NCBI RefSeq assembly: GCF_020184175.1 | Contig: NC_065530.1 | Location: 2,418,001-2,482,000, forward strand | Length of the DNA stretch: 64,000 bases | Direction of reading: 5' to 3' | Source: Aphis gossypii | Lineage: Eukaryota > Arthropoda > Insecta > Hemiptera > Aphididae | Shown here: piece after piece, positions 10,831 to 24,240 of the stretch | How the letters are laid out: every line of letters begins with the position of its first letter | Numbering within the stretch: position 1 is the stretch's first letter | Notes under the pieces: generated by a model | The model's database searches: none | What the model was told of the DNA's origin: nothing | The model's input: only the letters and a program-made list of their open reading frames with translations | Made by a program: the position numbers and the translations under genes

Positions 10831-13800
10831 AATAGAGCTCACAAGCTAGCCAGAGTTAGAGACCAACATTATGAATACGATTTATAGTGAATAGTGAACT
10901 TTCCTGTACGTGAAACGTTGATATAATTATTAATTACGGATACGTTTGAATCACACAAAAGGCTTGTTATTGATATTATTGTTATATATCGCACACATAA
11001 AGTTACGTATAGAAATAGAAAATGAACAGGTGCAGCATTTGCGGTAATAGCTCAATATTTTAGGGTGTTATTTATCTTTATTCTACCAAAAAATTTGTTG
11101 AACCGACAAACGAAAACTAATCTGTCTATATCATATTATAAAATCAACATGTATATTTTAATCTTAATATTATTATATATATTTACTATGTAATATATTC
11201 ATACTTATAAACGATGTACGTATTATATTATATGGGTATAAAATCATTTATTTTGGAGCGATACAACACGCCTATTTATATAGTAATGATATATTTTAGT
11301 CGTATTTATATCTATAGTTATTACCCAAAGTGGAAGTCGGCAACCTTGACGAAGGGACGTTTTATGTCGATGCGGTTTCTCTTCGCAGGTACCTCCACAT
11401 AATAATATTATGATGTGTATTTTATGAGGCTCGAATCAGCTTCAGTGGCGACCGACGATCGTACAATACACGCGTATTATAATTTAATGTATATTATAAA
11501 ATCACATTATATAGGTATGTTAATCTAATATACTTATATTATATTATTATTATACACGTATACAACACATTATTATAATGTCACGGTGGCTTTGGTGATG
11601 GAGGCGGTAGCTATAGATGTTATGCAAATGTGCGGACAGGTGTAAATACGCATTGATTCCGACGACGGGATATTAAACATATAGACCTCGGCCCTCGGGG
11701 GTCGTATGGAAAGATCGGTTAGCGTTGAATCCGTCTTGTGATTACTCACATTAAATAATTTCCAATATACGTAGAATATTTATCATTAATATAATATATA
11801 CTGAAAACATTATAGACATACTATATTATTATTTATAGGATAGTGTTATTATACGCGTATAATAGTCTATAATAATATTATAATATGTAATCGGGGTGTT
11901 ATTTATTCAACGTCAGACACTCACTTTCTCTAATGATGTACGTCATGATATATTATATAGGTACATATGATTTTTTTTAGTTTAAAGTGCTCGTACTCGA
12001 GTGTAGTGTATCATTCGCATATAGACAAATCAAAACCTTAACCATTTTCACGTAGGCGATCTCGTATGTCTTGTAGTAATAATACTTTTTAAGTTATGAA
12101 TACGATTTTATTTACTAAAACTGAATAATGTATGCGTGTCTGCAGGGACGCCCGCAATGCCGCAACTGTACTTGCAGGTAGGTATTACAGGTATAGATGA
12201 TAATCGGTGGTGCAAGCCGCGGTTATTATTATATACCTACTTATTTGTGTGGCTTTATATTATTATTCTCAGACACGTTTACCTGTACAGAAAACCGTTC
12301 GATCCATTGCAGGCGGCTTAACACCCCCTATAATATAATCGGGATAGCGGCTATATATGTAATATAGGGATGACTTTGCAGACTGCAGCGCAGAGAATGC
12401 TGACACACAATAACATCAATATTATTGAATCAACAGTTTACTATAATTTAAACTGCTATACGGTGTATACATATAAACATATGTATTTGAGTACCGTTTT
12501 TGGGGAGGCGAGAGGGACTGGAAAAAAAAATATAGATCTTCACACATAAAAGCCGTATAAAATCCTATAGGGATTTATCGAATATTAAAAAAATATTTTT
12601 TATAAATTCATAAATAATGACAATTTTTTTAGTGGAAATAATTAATATAAATTGTATACACCTGTAACAATTCAATAACAAAATATAATGCATAAATAAA
12701 AAACAAGCTGTCGATGAGGTGGTCATTTTACACTCGTTGACTACTTTTCAAGTACATCACTGTTGCGGGAAGATTTTCACCGTACCTACATACAGGACTT
12801 TTACCTTCAAAGTATATTATAATCTCAGCAAATAAGCTATCCTAAGCAGGTACAGTGTTATAAATTTAAATATTTTAATGATTTGTTTCAACTAATACAT
12901 TTATTGCACGAGTCGTAATCACGTATTACAAGAAAAATGAATTGCCTACATAATAAACCGTATAGTTTTTATATCTTTATTAGATGTTATTTTGTTATAA
13001 CTTCTTTAACGCCTATTTATAAAAACGTGTATTATCACGTATTTATCACCCAATTATTAAATTAATTGTTGAAAAAAATTATCTTCTTGTTTTAATTAAT
13101 TTAGTATTGACTGTTATTTATATCAATAATATGTTAATAAAATAAAATAATCTTATTTTTCAAGCTCATTATTAAATAAGTACTTAAAAAATAAATGTTT
13201 AGATCGCTAAAACTCTTGAATAGGTAACATCACTTAAAATTATTTCAAACAACTCGATTGATTTAAATGGAAAATATCTAAAACAAATTTTTCAAAGTGT
13301 GCTGTATGATTGCTACTCATCTGACATTATTGTAGTTCTAGACATTTTAAATTTCTGACAAATTGTTGAATTATAGGAATAAGTGTTCCAACTGATCGAT
13401 TGGGTACAGCGATCAAAATCGTTTTAAAAAATACATTTGTAAATAATAATTTAAATATGTATGTTTGAATTTCCCATTTTAATAATTGAGGTCTGTTCAT
13501 CATTGCAGAATAGTATCGTTTTTAACATAGCACTTATCGGCGACAATGGGAATTTTAAATAGATTTGCTTTTTTTAAATTTATTTTTTGTCTTTTGTTAT
13601 TATGATTTATAATATTTTATTAGCGGTTGGTATATATATAAATGTAATTATGTTGTAGACATATTTACGATATAAACGATACGCTTACTACATTTATTAA
13701 ATATTAATAATGAATTATAATACATACTAAAATAATATTATAATGGCCTTCGAATCGTATGATGTGGTGTCGGCGCGCAGAACAAGAGGGTTGGCAGGTA

Positions 13801-13969
13801 TTTCGGGTCTTAGCGACGTACAGGTGCAAATATTTTCATTATTATTTTCTTAATTCTTTTTCCTCCTACCATCCATTCTCTCCTACACTACCTTACAGCA
13901 AAAATAATAATAATAAAAAAAAACATCATCATATCGCAGCACCACATATATTATATATTATATTGTACT
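10831..13969. other. AT-rich spacer with scattered GC-richer patches
   Basis: GC-richer short patches occur near 11330-11470, 11580-11740 and 12140-12320. Apart from the exon-like segment at 12146-12177, no coding or RNA feature is supported. Confidence 0.3.
12146..12177 (+). other. Possible 32-nt microexon
   Basis: A pyrimidine-leaning acceptor (GCGTGTCTGCAG, ending at 12145) precedes 32 GC-richer bases ending in TTGCAG. A consensus-like donor GTAGGTATT starts at 12178. Read in one phase the segment gives TPAMPQLYLQ. Short exons between strong splice sites are known in long insect introns, but CAG/GTAGGT combinations are common in this DNA, so chance is quite possible. Confidence 0.15.
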
Positions 13970-14400
13970 CAGGTGCAGAGGGGCGGCCCACCGATAATTT
14001 TCCCGTCTTGCGGTTGGTGGCGGTGAGGCGGAGACGACAACAACAAATCCCGAAATCTGACGTACACTATACATATAATATATATATGTACATAAACACC
14101 CTTGAACGATTATAATTATTACTTAGGTACCTAATACGGTCTGTCTCGGTGTATTGCGGTAGGAGGAGAAGGATAACCGGGCCCGAATGCTCGCACAACC
14201 GTCGCCCCTTGATATCGTATTTCGTCTATACATATATTTGCGTATAGGTTTATCGGATGTTTGTATTTATGTATATAATATCATGTTTATATATATAACC
14301 GCTATAGGTCGGTGGAGAGATAGTTGGTTTACGGTGGTTGGTAACTTGGCGATGGAATGGCCAACAGGTGTGTATAGCTGTTCGGAAAATTCTCGTACTT
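13970..14400. promoter_or_regulatory. GC-richer island, function unknown
   Basis: CpG-richer sequence (GGGGCGGCCCACCG near 13980, GGTGAGGCGGAGACGA near 14020, CGGGCCCGAATG near 14178). Open frames exist on both strands (14187-14402 plus, 14250-14459 minus) without family signatures. A segment bounded by CGCTATAG (ending at 14308) and CAACAG/GTGTGT (near 14367) could be an exon, but the evidence is weak. Confidence 0.2.
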
Positions 14401-16274
14401 GATAAACTCCGATTTTTTAGGTCAAGTAACAGGCAAAATCTTATTTTGCCGTTATACAATATTCTAATTATTGTTATTATTATTTTTTTCCATTTTTAGG
14501 GGTAAAAATATTTTAATAATGTAACGTGATTTTCGAGTAAAAAAGATTAAACAATAAATGCACCTGAATAATGTGAATTATGTATACTGGAATAAGACAT
14601 TGCCTGCAGGTTCACCATGATTCACGATAAAAAAAACCACCCTGCACTGGTATAATATATTGCTGTAGGTGCACGTTGTCTTGTTTACGACTGCAGAACT
14701 GCATATATATATGTGTGTGTGTGTAATATAATATTTAACGCCCAGGTGTTTTTTTAAGGGCGGCTAACGACTTTAAATCGTTTTTGTGTTTCACCCGCGT
14801 TTTAATAATAATGGTCCATAATAGGGTATTTGGTCAACGCGGGCGTATAGTGTTAGTATAGATATTGTACATACGTATAATTAATCGGTCGTAATTTAAA
14901 AGACGGATGCTTTTCACCTTTTTCGTTTTCAAAGTGTGCTAAAGACGATTAGAGTTAGCTATAAATTAAAGGGGTTGCTCTCGACTTATTATATATATAT
15001 ATCCCTGGCAGACTATTAAGAAGAAACAAATTGCTGTTTAACGTAAATAAATACGAACTGGTTTCGGATGATATTATAAATGATGGTCTCATCACTATTA
15101 AATTCTGACTCTCACGGGGGAAAGAAAAATAGATATTCTTATATCATTATAGTGTAATACTGTTTTGCATAATAATCTAGTAAAAGGATAATGACGAAGT
15201 ACAGTCGACTCCATGCAGGATTGTATTTATCTCCATTCTCCCTTTTTTATATTTTATTAGTTGAATTAAAGTTTTATTTTGTTTGATATTAATCGACGTA
15301 GGTGCCTCAATAGTTTAAAAAATATATTAAATTGTAGCTATTTATAGGAACTATATTACATAATAAATATATACTATCTTGTAACTAACACGATGAAAAA
15401 CTATGAAGTAATCTTCTGACCACTATCCTGTTGCTCACCACTGTAGTGTTCATTAACGGAAAAATCAATAATATTGTAGTATGTTTTAACTGGTAAACAT
15501 ATTATGTTACGTATAACCATCTCATATCCAGGCGTCTATTTATATTCAAATAATATTTAGTTTGATTTTCCTTCTCACCTCCTGAAACAAATCATATAAA
15601 TGTTTGTAATATATTTTCGTATAAACTAAAATTTTAATGACAAGAATAAATGCGATGCAGTATTACCATCAAGACCATATTATTACCTACGACAGATATA
15701 GCACGAGGCACCAATAAAATTATTCAATAGGTAGGTACACTAAATGTAAATTTTTAGAAAGCGTACACAAAACACGCGATTGCATATTATATTATTATTA
15801 CTTTTATTGCGCCTTTACAGTGTCGTTCCTGTAATGTACGGGCGTTAAAGTCTTGACAGAGAACACCTACAATAATATTATAGTATATCGTTGGCATATT
15901 ATATTACCGACTACCGATTGCCACCGCGCTGTGCGGGAAATAATAAACGCGCGTGTTGACACGGTTATTATAACAACACATTTACATACGTGAGTATTAC
16001 AATATACATTAGTATAAATGTATAATAGGTAATATATAAGTATAGGTACACTACTCGCGATTTCTTAAAAAATTCAAGTTCAACTATAGCTTTTTTTTCA
16101 TTATAAAGTTTACTCGCACATAGATATGATAATAATAACAATAAAGTTATCGTTATTCTCATTCGATACTGTAAAGAAATAAAAAAACGGTTTACTCGTT
16201 AAGTCGGTAATATATATACATAGATGTGTGTATGACTTGTCCGGTCTACAATATCGGCTTTAATGCGTACCACG
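14401..16274. other. AT-rich spacer
   Basis: No supported gene. A TG run lies near 14711-14723. The sequence ACAGTCGACTCCATG near 15202 recalls a pogo/Tigger-type terminal repeat, but no partner end was found. A small CpG patch lies near 15900-15960. Confidence 0.3.
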
Positions 16275-16282
16275 GTCTACAG
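16275..16282 (+). repeat. Left 8-bp target-site duplication of the hAT element
   Basis: GTCTACAG, identical to the copy at 16460-16467, directly abuts the left terminal repeat. Confidence 0.95.
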
Positions 16283-16459
16283 CAGTGGTTCTCAACCTTT
16301 TTTAGTTCACGGCACACTATTACACGCATCACAAGTTTTCACGGCACACTCACGCACTTGACAACCACTGTTTTCAATATTTAATAACATTTCCCGCGGC
16401 ACACCTAGACAATCTCGCGGCACACTAGTGTGCCGCGGCACACCGGTTGAGAACCACTG
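16283..16459. mobile_element. Non-autonomous hAT element (MITE), 177 bp, complete
   Basis: The left end CAGTGGTTCTCAACC and the right end GGTTGAGAACCACTG form a perfect 15-bp inverted repeat. An identical 8-bp duplication GTCTACAG flanks both sides, the length produced by hAT transposases. The CAGNGGTTCTCAA terminus is typical of the superfamily. Inside are at least five copies of CGGCACAC in both orientations, as expected of subterminal transposase-binding repeats, and a 22-bp perfect palindrome at 16416-16437. There is no coding capacity, so it must have been moved by a transposase supplied elsewhere. The perfect duplication and ends suggest a fairly young insertion compared with other repeats here. 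Confidence 0.93.
16416..16437. repeat. 22-bp perfect palindrome within the hAT element
   Basis: The bases around GGCACACTAGTGTGCC are self-complementary with no spacer. The palindrome is made of two head-to-head CGGCACAC subterminal motifs. Confidence 0.9.
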
Positions 16460-16467
16460 GTCTACAG
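16460..16467 (+). repeat. Right 8-bp target-site duplication of the hAT element
   Basis: GTCTACAG immediately after the right terminal repeat. Confidence 0.95.
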
Positions 16468-19400
16468 TTACCTACATGATAATATATTATGGTATATACC
16501 TATATAGTCAGTTACATGTATATATTCATGTAGCAGATTATACATTTTACATTTACATTATTGTTTGATGGATAATGTTCGTAAATAATGACCCGGGAAC
16601 GGCAAAAACACACTGACACGAAATCCGATATATAAAAATTAAAACATCCATCAGAATTATAATGCGACTCGGGTAAGTCTACAAAATATTGAAATACACA
16701 GCGTGTTGTAAGTGTATGTATGATAACTAATAAATTATATTTATAAAATACCACTGTGTTCGATCTCCGTTTAAAATCAGTATAATACTGTGTAACGAAA
16801 TATAGTAATGATAATCGGATTATCCGTATATTTATGATAAATTTATTATTTCGGTCGAGACAAGTAGATATAATGTTAATATAATAGATACGATGACATA
16901 CAGTTTGGAGGTAATCTCTTCACTAAATAATGTAAATAACATCGATTATTAATATGATATTATAAATTGTATATATATTAGGTACATGACGTTGTTAAAA
17001 AGAATATTATAAAGTGTTAACATTTTTTCTTAGATCTTAAAAATAAAACTAGTTGTAGAAGAATGGTGAGAATAAATTCTGATACTATTAAGTATATAAT
17101 ATATTATGCAGTATGCACATATTGTTCTTTTTTATGCAGCGTACTTTTACAAATTTACGTAATAATGTTCACGAATCGTCTTGTATTAATATTTAATACA
17201 CAATCTATTTTTTTTATTTTGCATATTTTTACATATTTTTTGGATAATGCATATTTTAACTATAAATATGGAAAATGCATGTTTTATTTAAATGATAATA
17301 GTGTAAAAGTTAAATGCCAAGTTATATTACGGTTTTAATTTCAATTTAATAAAATCAATGATTTAGTCTTTGATAAATATAAAATTAATAATCCTATTAG
17401 TGATTTAAAAGTAGGTAGGTATTACTAAAAAAAAATTTTATCGCATTTTATTAAAATGAAATAATGATTTTGTTCATTTTTTTTAAAAAATTATAGGTAT
17501 ATCTTTTACTTTATGCTAGTTTAGAAAATATTGGTAAATTCATTGTATATTGAATTGCATAGTATATTTGTTATATATTTGAAAAAATAAATAATTATTT
17601 TACTATTTTCCATTTAAAATAAATTCCGATTCCCAGTCCTAATAATAAATACATTTAACATTTGTACTTAACTTTCAATAAGTAAAAAAGTTATAAATTG
17701 TTTTATGGTTAATTGTTATGTTAATTTATAATATACAAGATACAGTTAAGTATCACTATCATTGTGCAATTTTACTGTTGATCGAGTTAACAAATTAAGT
17801 ATCGTAAATAATAATATCCAGATCATTTTACTATTATACGTTAGAAGGCGCGAAAAGATACGCCTCGTAATACACACTACCACGTCGCGATAATAGCTGT
17901 TGGTAATTGTTGTTTGTTGCGTTCGATAGTAAACACTAAACAGTTTTTTTTTCCTCCGAAGACGCATATCGGCTTACAAATAATATATATTGAAGCAGTC
18001 AGTAGCTTATATATGTATCGGATGTCTTGTAAAGGCTGGTTAAGCGAAAAAAAACCCATAAAAATAAATCGTATTAACAACAACACTTTAAATTTTACGC
18101 CGTATAAAAAAAAAACGAACAATAAATTTAAACGAGACGAGTTAATCGTAACCAAAAAAATAAATAAATAAACAACACAGAATACACATATAATAATATA
18201 TTATATACAGGATTTTTCTACTGATTGACTTGATTTAATTAATTCTAAAAGTTAATTTTTTGTACTTATATAATAAGAAGTATAAATACAACTTAACCAT
18301 TAAAAAAAAAAAAAATAAAAAAATACAATTTTTTACTTTTTATTTTTATCATAAATATTAGTGGGTGGTGGGTCAAAACTTTTTCAAAAAGTTTCATTTT
18401 ATTTCACATGTTAAAACTTAAAAGTTAATAAATAAAAAATAATATTTATTAAATGTATTGTGATAAAATTATTGTAGATTAAATTTTTAAGAAAGCGTTC
18501 ATTCTGTTTTGGACTATGAAATTAGAAATATGAGATGTGTTTAAAATAATGTGACAAAAAAATAAGATTTTTTTTTTTTTATGTAATGCTATAAAATAAA
18601 TACTTCAAACTACTTCTTATAAAAATGTAGTTTTTTTTTTCAAAGTCACACACATAAATTGACAGATAATTAGCGTAATCAACGAAACAGATCACAGTGT
18701 ATGATAGGTATAGTTACTCACGAGATAGCCCAATAAGGGAAACCCTTTTCGTGAGTGTTATTTTTTTTTCATAGACCGTTCGCAACTCACTTATAATATA
18801 TTATATTAAACGGCAATCACGTCGTATAATAAATGAAATGAGAAAAAAAAACCACACGCAAGCATATACGACAGCATATAAATATATACCGTGTTCCGCA
18901 GATATGTGTGTATGTGTGTGTGCCCACACGTATATTGAACGGGCGCGAAATCGGCAGGTGATTCGGATCCGTGGGAACGTCTTGTGCAGTGTGGTGTGTG
19001 TGTGATGTTATTATTTTATCATTCCACCTGCTCGCGTTATTAGCCGGCGTGGGCGCCGGGCTTAAAATAATAATAATAATCATAAAAAAAAAAATAAATA
19101 AATAAATAAGCGAGATTATGTTTGTTTTTGCGCACTGGATTAATATTATTATACGAATAGGTATATCGTATAAAAAGATATACCACAATATAAAATATTA
19201 TTTTAAGCAATTTTGTTTTGGTTATAAGTCGTAAGCTCAAACTTTCACGTGAAGATGAGTTAATAGACATCAACATATCTTATAACAAGACTAACCAGTA
19301 AGTTACTGCCAGCTATAAGAAAATTTGTATCCCCCGTCACAACAAAAGTCTAGATTGCAATCCTGAGTATATTATAGTTTATAACTTCTATGCTTCATAT

Positions 19401-21500
19401 AGTATTTATAGCACTATACAGCCCATCATATGTTAACATATATTTTGAGAGAATACCAATATGATGGATTCAAAAAGGAATAATCAATAACTATATTATT
19501 GATTATACCACTAGCTGAAAAAAATTATAAGTGTAATCAAGAATTTCAATTGGTTGTCATCGATATATATTATAATTTAATAAATTATATTTAAATAGAA
19601 GTAGTTATAATGTGTTATGGATTTTAGAATTAGTGCTATCTTAACTCAATCGATTTTGTTCACAAATATGTTAAAACACCGATACCGACTTGCCTGTGAA
19701 TTTAAATAAGTACCTACACTAAAATCGAAATAGGTACACTTATAATTTATAAAAGTTTGTTTATTTTTTTTTTATCGAACGAAATAATCGGATTACATAG
19801 TTGTTTGTGTTAAATTTAATATAATATTAAAATAAATATCTTAATACGATTCAACAAAATATATATTAATAGATTTACAATTTTTTTATAATAACGGATT
19901 GCAAATAACAAGTACCTGTAATTAACCTAATTCATTACTCAGTACGTAAAATAATAAAGATAATTAGTTTTCTGAATAGTGGCCGTTTTTTATGTCATTT
20001 TTATCTTTCTAATTGTCAATATATTTTAACAAAGTTAATTTAACATCTAAAGTATTGATTATATTTAGTATCTACAGTTTGCACGTATAGAGTCACAATA
20101 GAAACTTTCAATCAACACGTTTTTATTTATATGATAGCACAGAAGTGTATGACTCAACAGAACAGTCTATAAAAAAAAAATCCAAGTGTATATTTTTAAT
20201 GTGTATTGGCACAAAGCACCGAAAATTAGGATTTCAATAAATGCGTATAATTAAAAGCTAAAACAAGGCCACCGGGGTGAGCTCAATGCAGCTAAGCGAA
20301 TTAACCTGCATAACATTGTAATGTATTATTATAAGTATTAAAAACGATCAACTGCAAAATTTAATTTACACGTGGCGTGTTTAATCTTTAATCACCGAAA
20401 TTGTTGTTTAATCGAATATCGTATTTGCGCTTACCAAAAAAAAAAAAAAAAATAATAATAACACTAAATCTGAATTAATAAAACGATTATAAATCAAAAT
20501 TAAAAGGTGATTTTGTATATTACACACTATACACACATGACATAATATATCATATATCAAATGTATACGCATACACGTCAATCTCGAACACTATATTATA
20601 ATATTATATGTATGAGTTGTATTAGACGAACGCCTACATTTTAATTTTTTCGACCGGTTTCAGGCACCATAAATTCGCAACACAATAATATACTTGTACA
20701 TACAAGTACTGCATAATTCGTATGCGTCGTATATTAGGTAGGTACGTGTAAATTTAATTGCGCCAAAACTGCAGCAGCAAAGATTTACCGCACACACATG
20801 CACCAAAGTATATAATTTTATTTTATTTATACTTGTTTACAACTGGTTTCTTTTTACAAATTTAGTGAATAATTACAAATTTTAAATACTTTATAAGTAA
20901 ATCAGTAAATACTACATAACTACATAAGTAATTACTAATATGATACGTTGATAAAAAACGGCTATAGTACTCAGACTAAAAAATAAATAATACACACTGA
21001 TACTTATTGTCTAATAAATTAAGTTCTACAATTATGAAACGCATTATACTCTGAGTAGCTAGTTAATTATATGAGTGTAAATATTTGAAATGTACACAAT
21101 CTTACATATTATAACAGCTGTGGTTCTATTCATTATTTCATTAGACGATTATATTTATTAAATTGTATGCCCAATATTTTCCTACCTATAGATATTTGAA
21201 ATTAAAATTTTAAGAAATCAGAGAGCGTACACTCTTTTAGAGAGTGTTTAATTTTTAAGTAAAAAGAAACTGTTTTTGGATATTTCAATCCGTCTTAAGT
21301 TTTCCTGAATATGAGTATAAGGAGATCACATTATAGACTTATAGGGGATCGATCTTCCTGGTGACCATATACGCATTACGCAAACATTATTTTGACCTCG
21401 AGCGGTAGTTTTTGATTTTTGTACTATAATACTTACATGCATGTATTCGATTTTGGAGACCTCGTAAAAAAATAACCGATTCGACCGTGACGCGTGAGAT
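16468..21500. other. AT-rich spacer without supported genes
   Basis: Contains poly-A/T tracts, chance frames (17063-17338 plus, 17877-18155 minus and 17914-18171 plus overlapping each other, 18817-19188 minus) and a GC-richer patch at about 18900-19070. The frames are rich in Ile, Tyr, Phe and Lys and overlap on both strands, so none is called. Confidence 0.3.
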
Positions 21501-21572
21501 CTTTTTTTATTTCATTATTATCATTATGTTTTTTTTTACAAAATCGTCAAATGGCGCGTTACCGCGCACGGC

Positions 21573-21660
21573 TATATAAACAACTTCACCTGCTCCGGAC
21601 CGTTGTAGTGCATCAGTATTACACCGGTGATGGCCTCAGAGATATACGCGTACATAATAC
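21573..21660 (+). promoter_or_regulatory. Possible TATA-type core promoter
   Basis: TATATAAA at 21573-21580 sits in a locally GC-rich setting. A TCAGT arthropod-type initiator at 21613-21617 follows it. The spacing, 42 bases from the first T of the TATA box to the initiator A, is longer than the usual 30 or so. Transcription might instead start near 21604. An ATG in good context (GGTGATGGCC, ATG at 21629) opens only a 17-codon frame. A promoter with a short first exon or an enhancer RNA start is possible. Confidence 0.2.
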
Positions 21661-22960
21661 TATCTAATTCTGTAGTATTATAGTGTAAAATGTTCACCGT
21701 GAACGGATGAACGGAAAATTAGCCATTTATAATTTGAGCGCGTACGTTCAGCAAAAATTAAACGGGCGTTATATATGCGTATAGGTAGGTTAGGTATACC
21801 GTGAAACGAATGGCGCACGTAGAAAGATTTATGTGTTTATCTCACATATATAATATTATAGTATAACAAAATATATATTATGATAATAGCAACAACCATA
21901 AACGTAGACGTACGAGGTTGCATTGTTGCGCGTTAAATGGATCATAATATATTATAATAAGCTGCATTGTTTTAAGTGTGCCGACATTGGTGACATTTCG
22001 ATGCACTTAAATTTCTAAAGGGAATTATTACAGTTGGTCTTACGCATAAACAATATGGACAAGTCATACAGACGGATAAGGTCAAATTGCAAATATTTTA
22101 GTCTAATTGCATTCACGAGTTAAAAAAGGTAATGTCCGAAATGCACTCGGCTAATAATTGACGAAAGGTGCACTTAAGTAATATACTTGTATTTTTAGAC
22201 TGTTATATGTTTGAAAAACATTTCTATTAGTTAAAGCGGTTAGTAAGAACAGTAAAGATATAAATTACGAGATCAAAAGTTAGTGGGTAAAATCAATAAG
22301 CATTTTAAAACTTATAAAATAATTAAAATGCATACTTATGTAATAATAGTAAAGTTATAGTTTGTAATAAATAGTTACTATAATGTTTATATTTAAATAT
22401 TGATTAACCGTATAGCTACAATATATAATTAGAAAGTAGGAACTATGCAGTAGATATATTAACCAGAAATACGTTTATCCTAAAAGATCCTTTATCCTGC
22501 AACCTTATCTTAATAACCAATATACATACTATAGAAGTTCAAGTTGGTGTTTGTCAATTGAGTAAGCAAAATTTATAATTTTGGTAAATAATTAATTCTT
22601 TACCGTATTTACTTAATACCTAGTAAGAGCCACAATCACTATACAACTATAGTTATACAACGCAAGGAATTATAGTAAAAAATATTACGGATTTAAATTA
22701 TAAATGGATAATATTTGTCTAAATTTTGTTTTATCTTCAAATAATAAAATGTTATCACAAAAATATTGATTTTCAAATGTGCCTACGAGCATAACGCCAT
22801 AGATTAGACTGTCACATATTTTAGATGAAATTAAGGAATTCAACATATAAAAACAGATTCGTTGCTATTAAAATCTAAATTCAACGAACATTAAATTTGT
22901 AAATTACTAATAATTACCAAATGACTTATCTGTAAGTTCTAAATTCAATATTAATATTTA

Positions 22961-22992
<32 letters not shown>

Positions 22993-23300
22993 TTGATCGG
23001 CACAATTGGCATACAACAATGTATTACATTCGAATATTGATCGATACAATTGATGTATATCTTTTTCCCATCTCATAATTTTTTTTTCTTTACCGACCAT
23101 TTTCGGCGCGATCGATTTATTATGCCCTCACTGTAGTATATTATACTATAATACAATTAAAATAAACGTTTTGGGTATTCGTCAGCATACGATATTGTGT
23201 TTATAAAAAAATAATCGTGTACAGAACCGATCACACGGTTGGAAATAAAGAATGACGTGGTAAAGCTTTTTTGTAAAGCCCCCTGTATACATGCAACATT
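21661..23300. other. AT-rich spacer
   Basis: No supported gene. The (AT)n microsatellite at 22961-22986 lies here. The segment 23157-23433 is open on both strands with protein-like composition but matches no family I recognise. Confidence 0.3.
22961..22986. repeat. (AT)13 microsatellite
   Basis: Thirteen uninterrupted AT units. Confidence 0.9.
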
Positions 23301-23304
23301 CGAT

Positions 23305-23330
23305 ATAACTCTCGACCCGCCGAGAGTTAT
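23305..23330. repeat. Perfect 10-bp stem hairpin
   Basis: ATAACTCTCG, six-base loop ACCCGC, then CGAGAGTTAT. The stem is perfect and GC-richer than the surroundings. It differs from the histone mRNA stem-loop. It is too short for a miRNA precursor on its own, so its role is unknown. Confidence 0.7.
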
Positions 23331-24240
23331 TCGGGAGGCAACCCTTTGCCACAAGACCGAAGACTTATTATACAATTACTATAACTGCTATATACGGACG
23401 GACGTAAGTATACGCGCACCTGTGCGCCCGTGAGAACTCGCCACTAAAGACAGACAGACAGACAGTAGTTTGCGCGCGAGCGAGTGTGTGTGTGTAATGG
23501 ACTGGTCGGATTCCACGGCCGTCATCGCACCGCCGCTTACCTATAATATGTGCCTATATATATATATTTATAGTGTGTATGTGTGTACGAGCAGCAAACA
23601 GCAGCAGCATCGGCAGAGGGCAGGTGCGCATCAAGTCGAACATGATTTTATTTTTTCATTCCTTCTATACCGAATCGTTTTTTATGGTATGCCCGTGACT
23701 CATGCGTTCTATACGTATACATATTATACTCCTTTGATTTGATATTTTTTTCAACTCTGCTATTAGTGATGTATGTGCCGTGTGTGTGTGCATCGTAACG
23801 ACGGGGCCGACGCGCCGCTTTAAGTAAAACGATACACACACCGTAGTAAAACTCGACAAAACGGTATTGTGTAATGGTAATAATGTGTTAATGTGTGTGT
23901 GTGTGATGAAAGGGAAAAAAACTCACCGAGCGACCCGAGAAGGGGTTTGACAAAATTAAATACGAGGTATTTCTGTTTTTTGAGCCCCACTATGGGTATG
24001 CTCAAATATACAAGTAAAAGTATATGCTATACTTCTATGCGCTTATATAGGTATAACGCTAACGTCGATTTTTTCGGACCGCACAGGTGTCGTCGGCGCA
24101 GGAGACAGTACCGGTATACACGACCGAATTCCACGATGTCGTATCTCGAGTTTTGTTTTTCAATTTATGTAAAAATAGTCGTTAGTCCGGGGCCAGGTTG
24201 GTCGTCGAGTTCCATGTGATTAATCATGTGATAAGATACG
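23331..24240. promoter_or_regulatory. CpG-richer island, possible promoter/first exon on plus strand
   Basis: Contains GCGCGCGAGCGAGTG (near 23473), an (AGAC)n run at 23448-23465, TG runs, CAG repeats near 23591 and CGACGGGGCCGACGCG (near 23799). An ATG at 23497 starts MDWSDSTAVIAPPLTYNMC, whose first 20 codons look coding-like before the frame turns into low complexity. A GGCAG/GTGCGC junction near 23624 could be a splice donor. This could be a 5' exon, but no downstream exon is recognisable. Confidence 0.25.
23448..23465. repeat. (AGAC)n short tandem repeat
   Basis: Four and a half AGAC units in the GC-richer island. Confidence 0.85.

Noticed and set aside
15200..15225. ACAGTCGACTCC resembling a pogo/Tigger end
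   Set aside because: No inverted partner, no TA duplication evident and only a dozen matching bases.
17877..18171. 92-codon minus and 85-codon plus frames
   Set aside because: They cover the same bases, are low in complexity, and neither has a motif.
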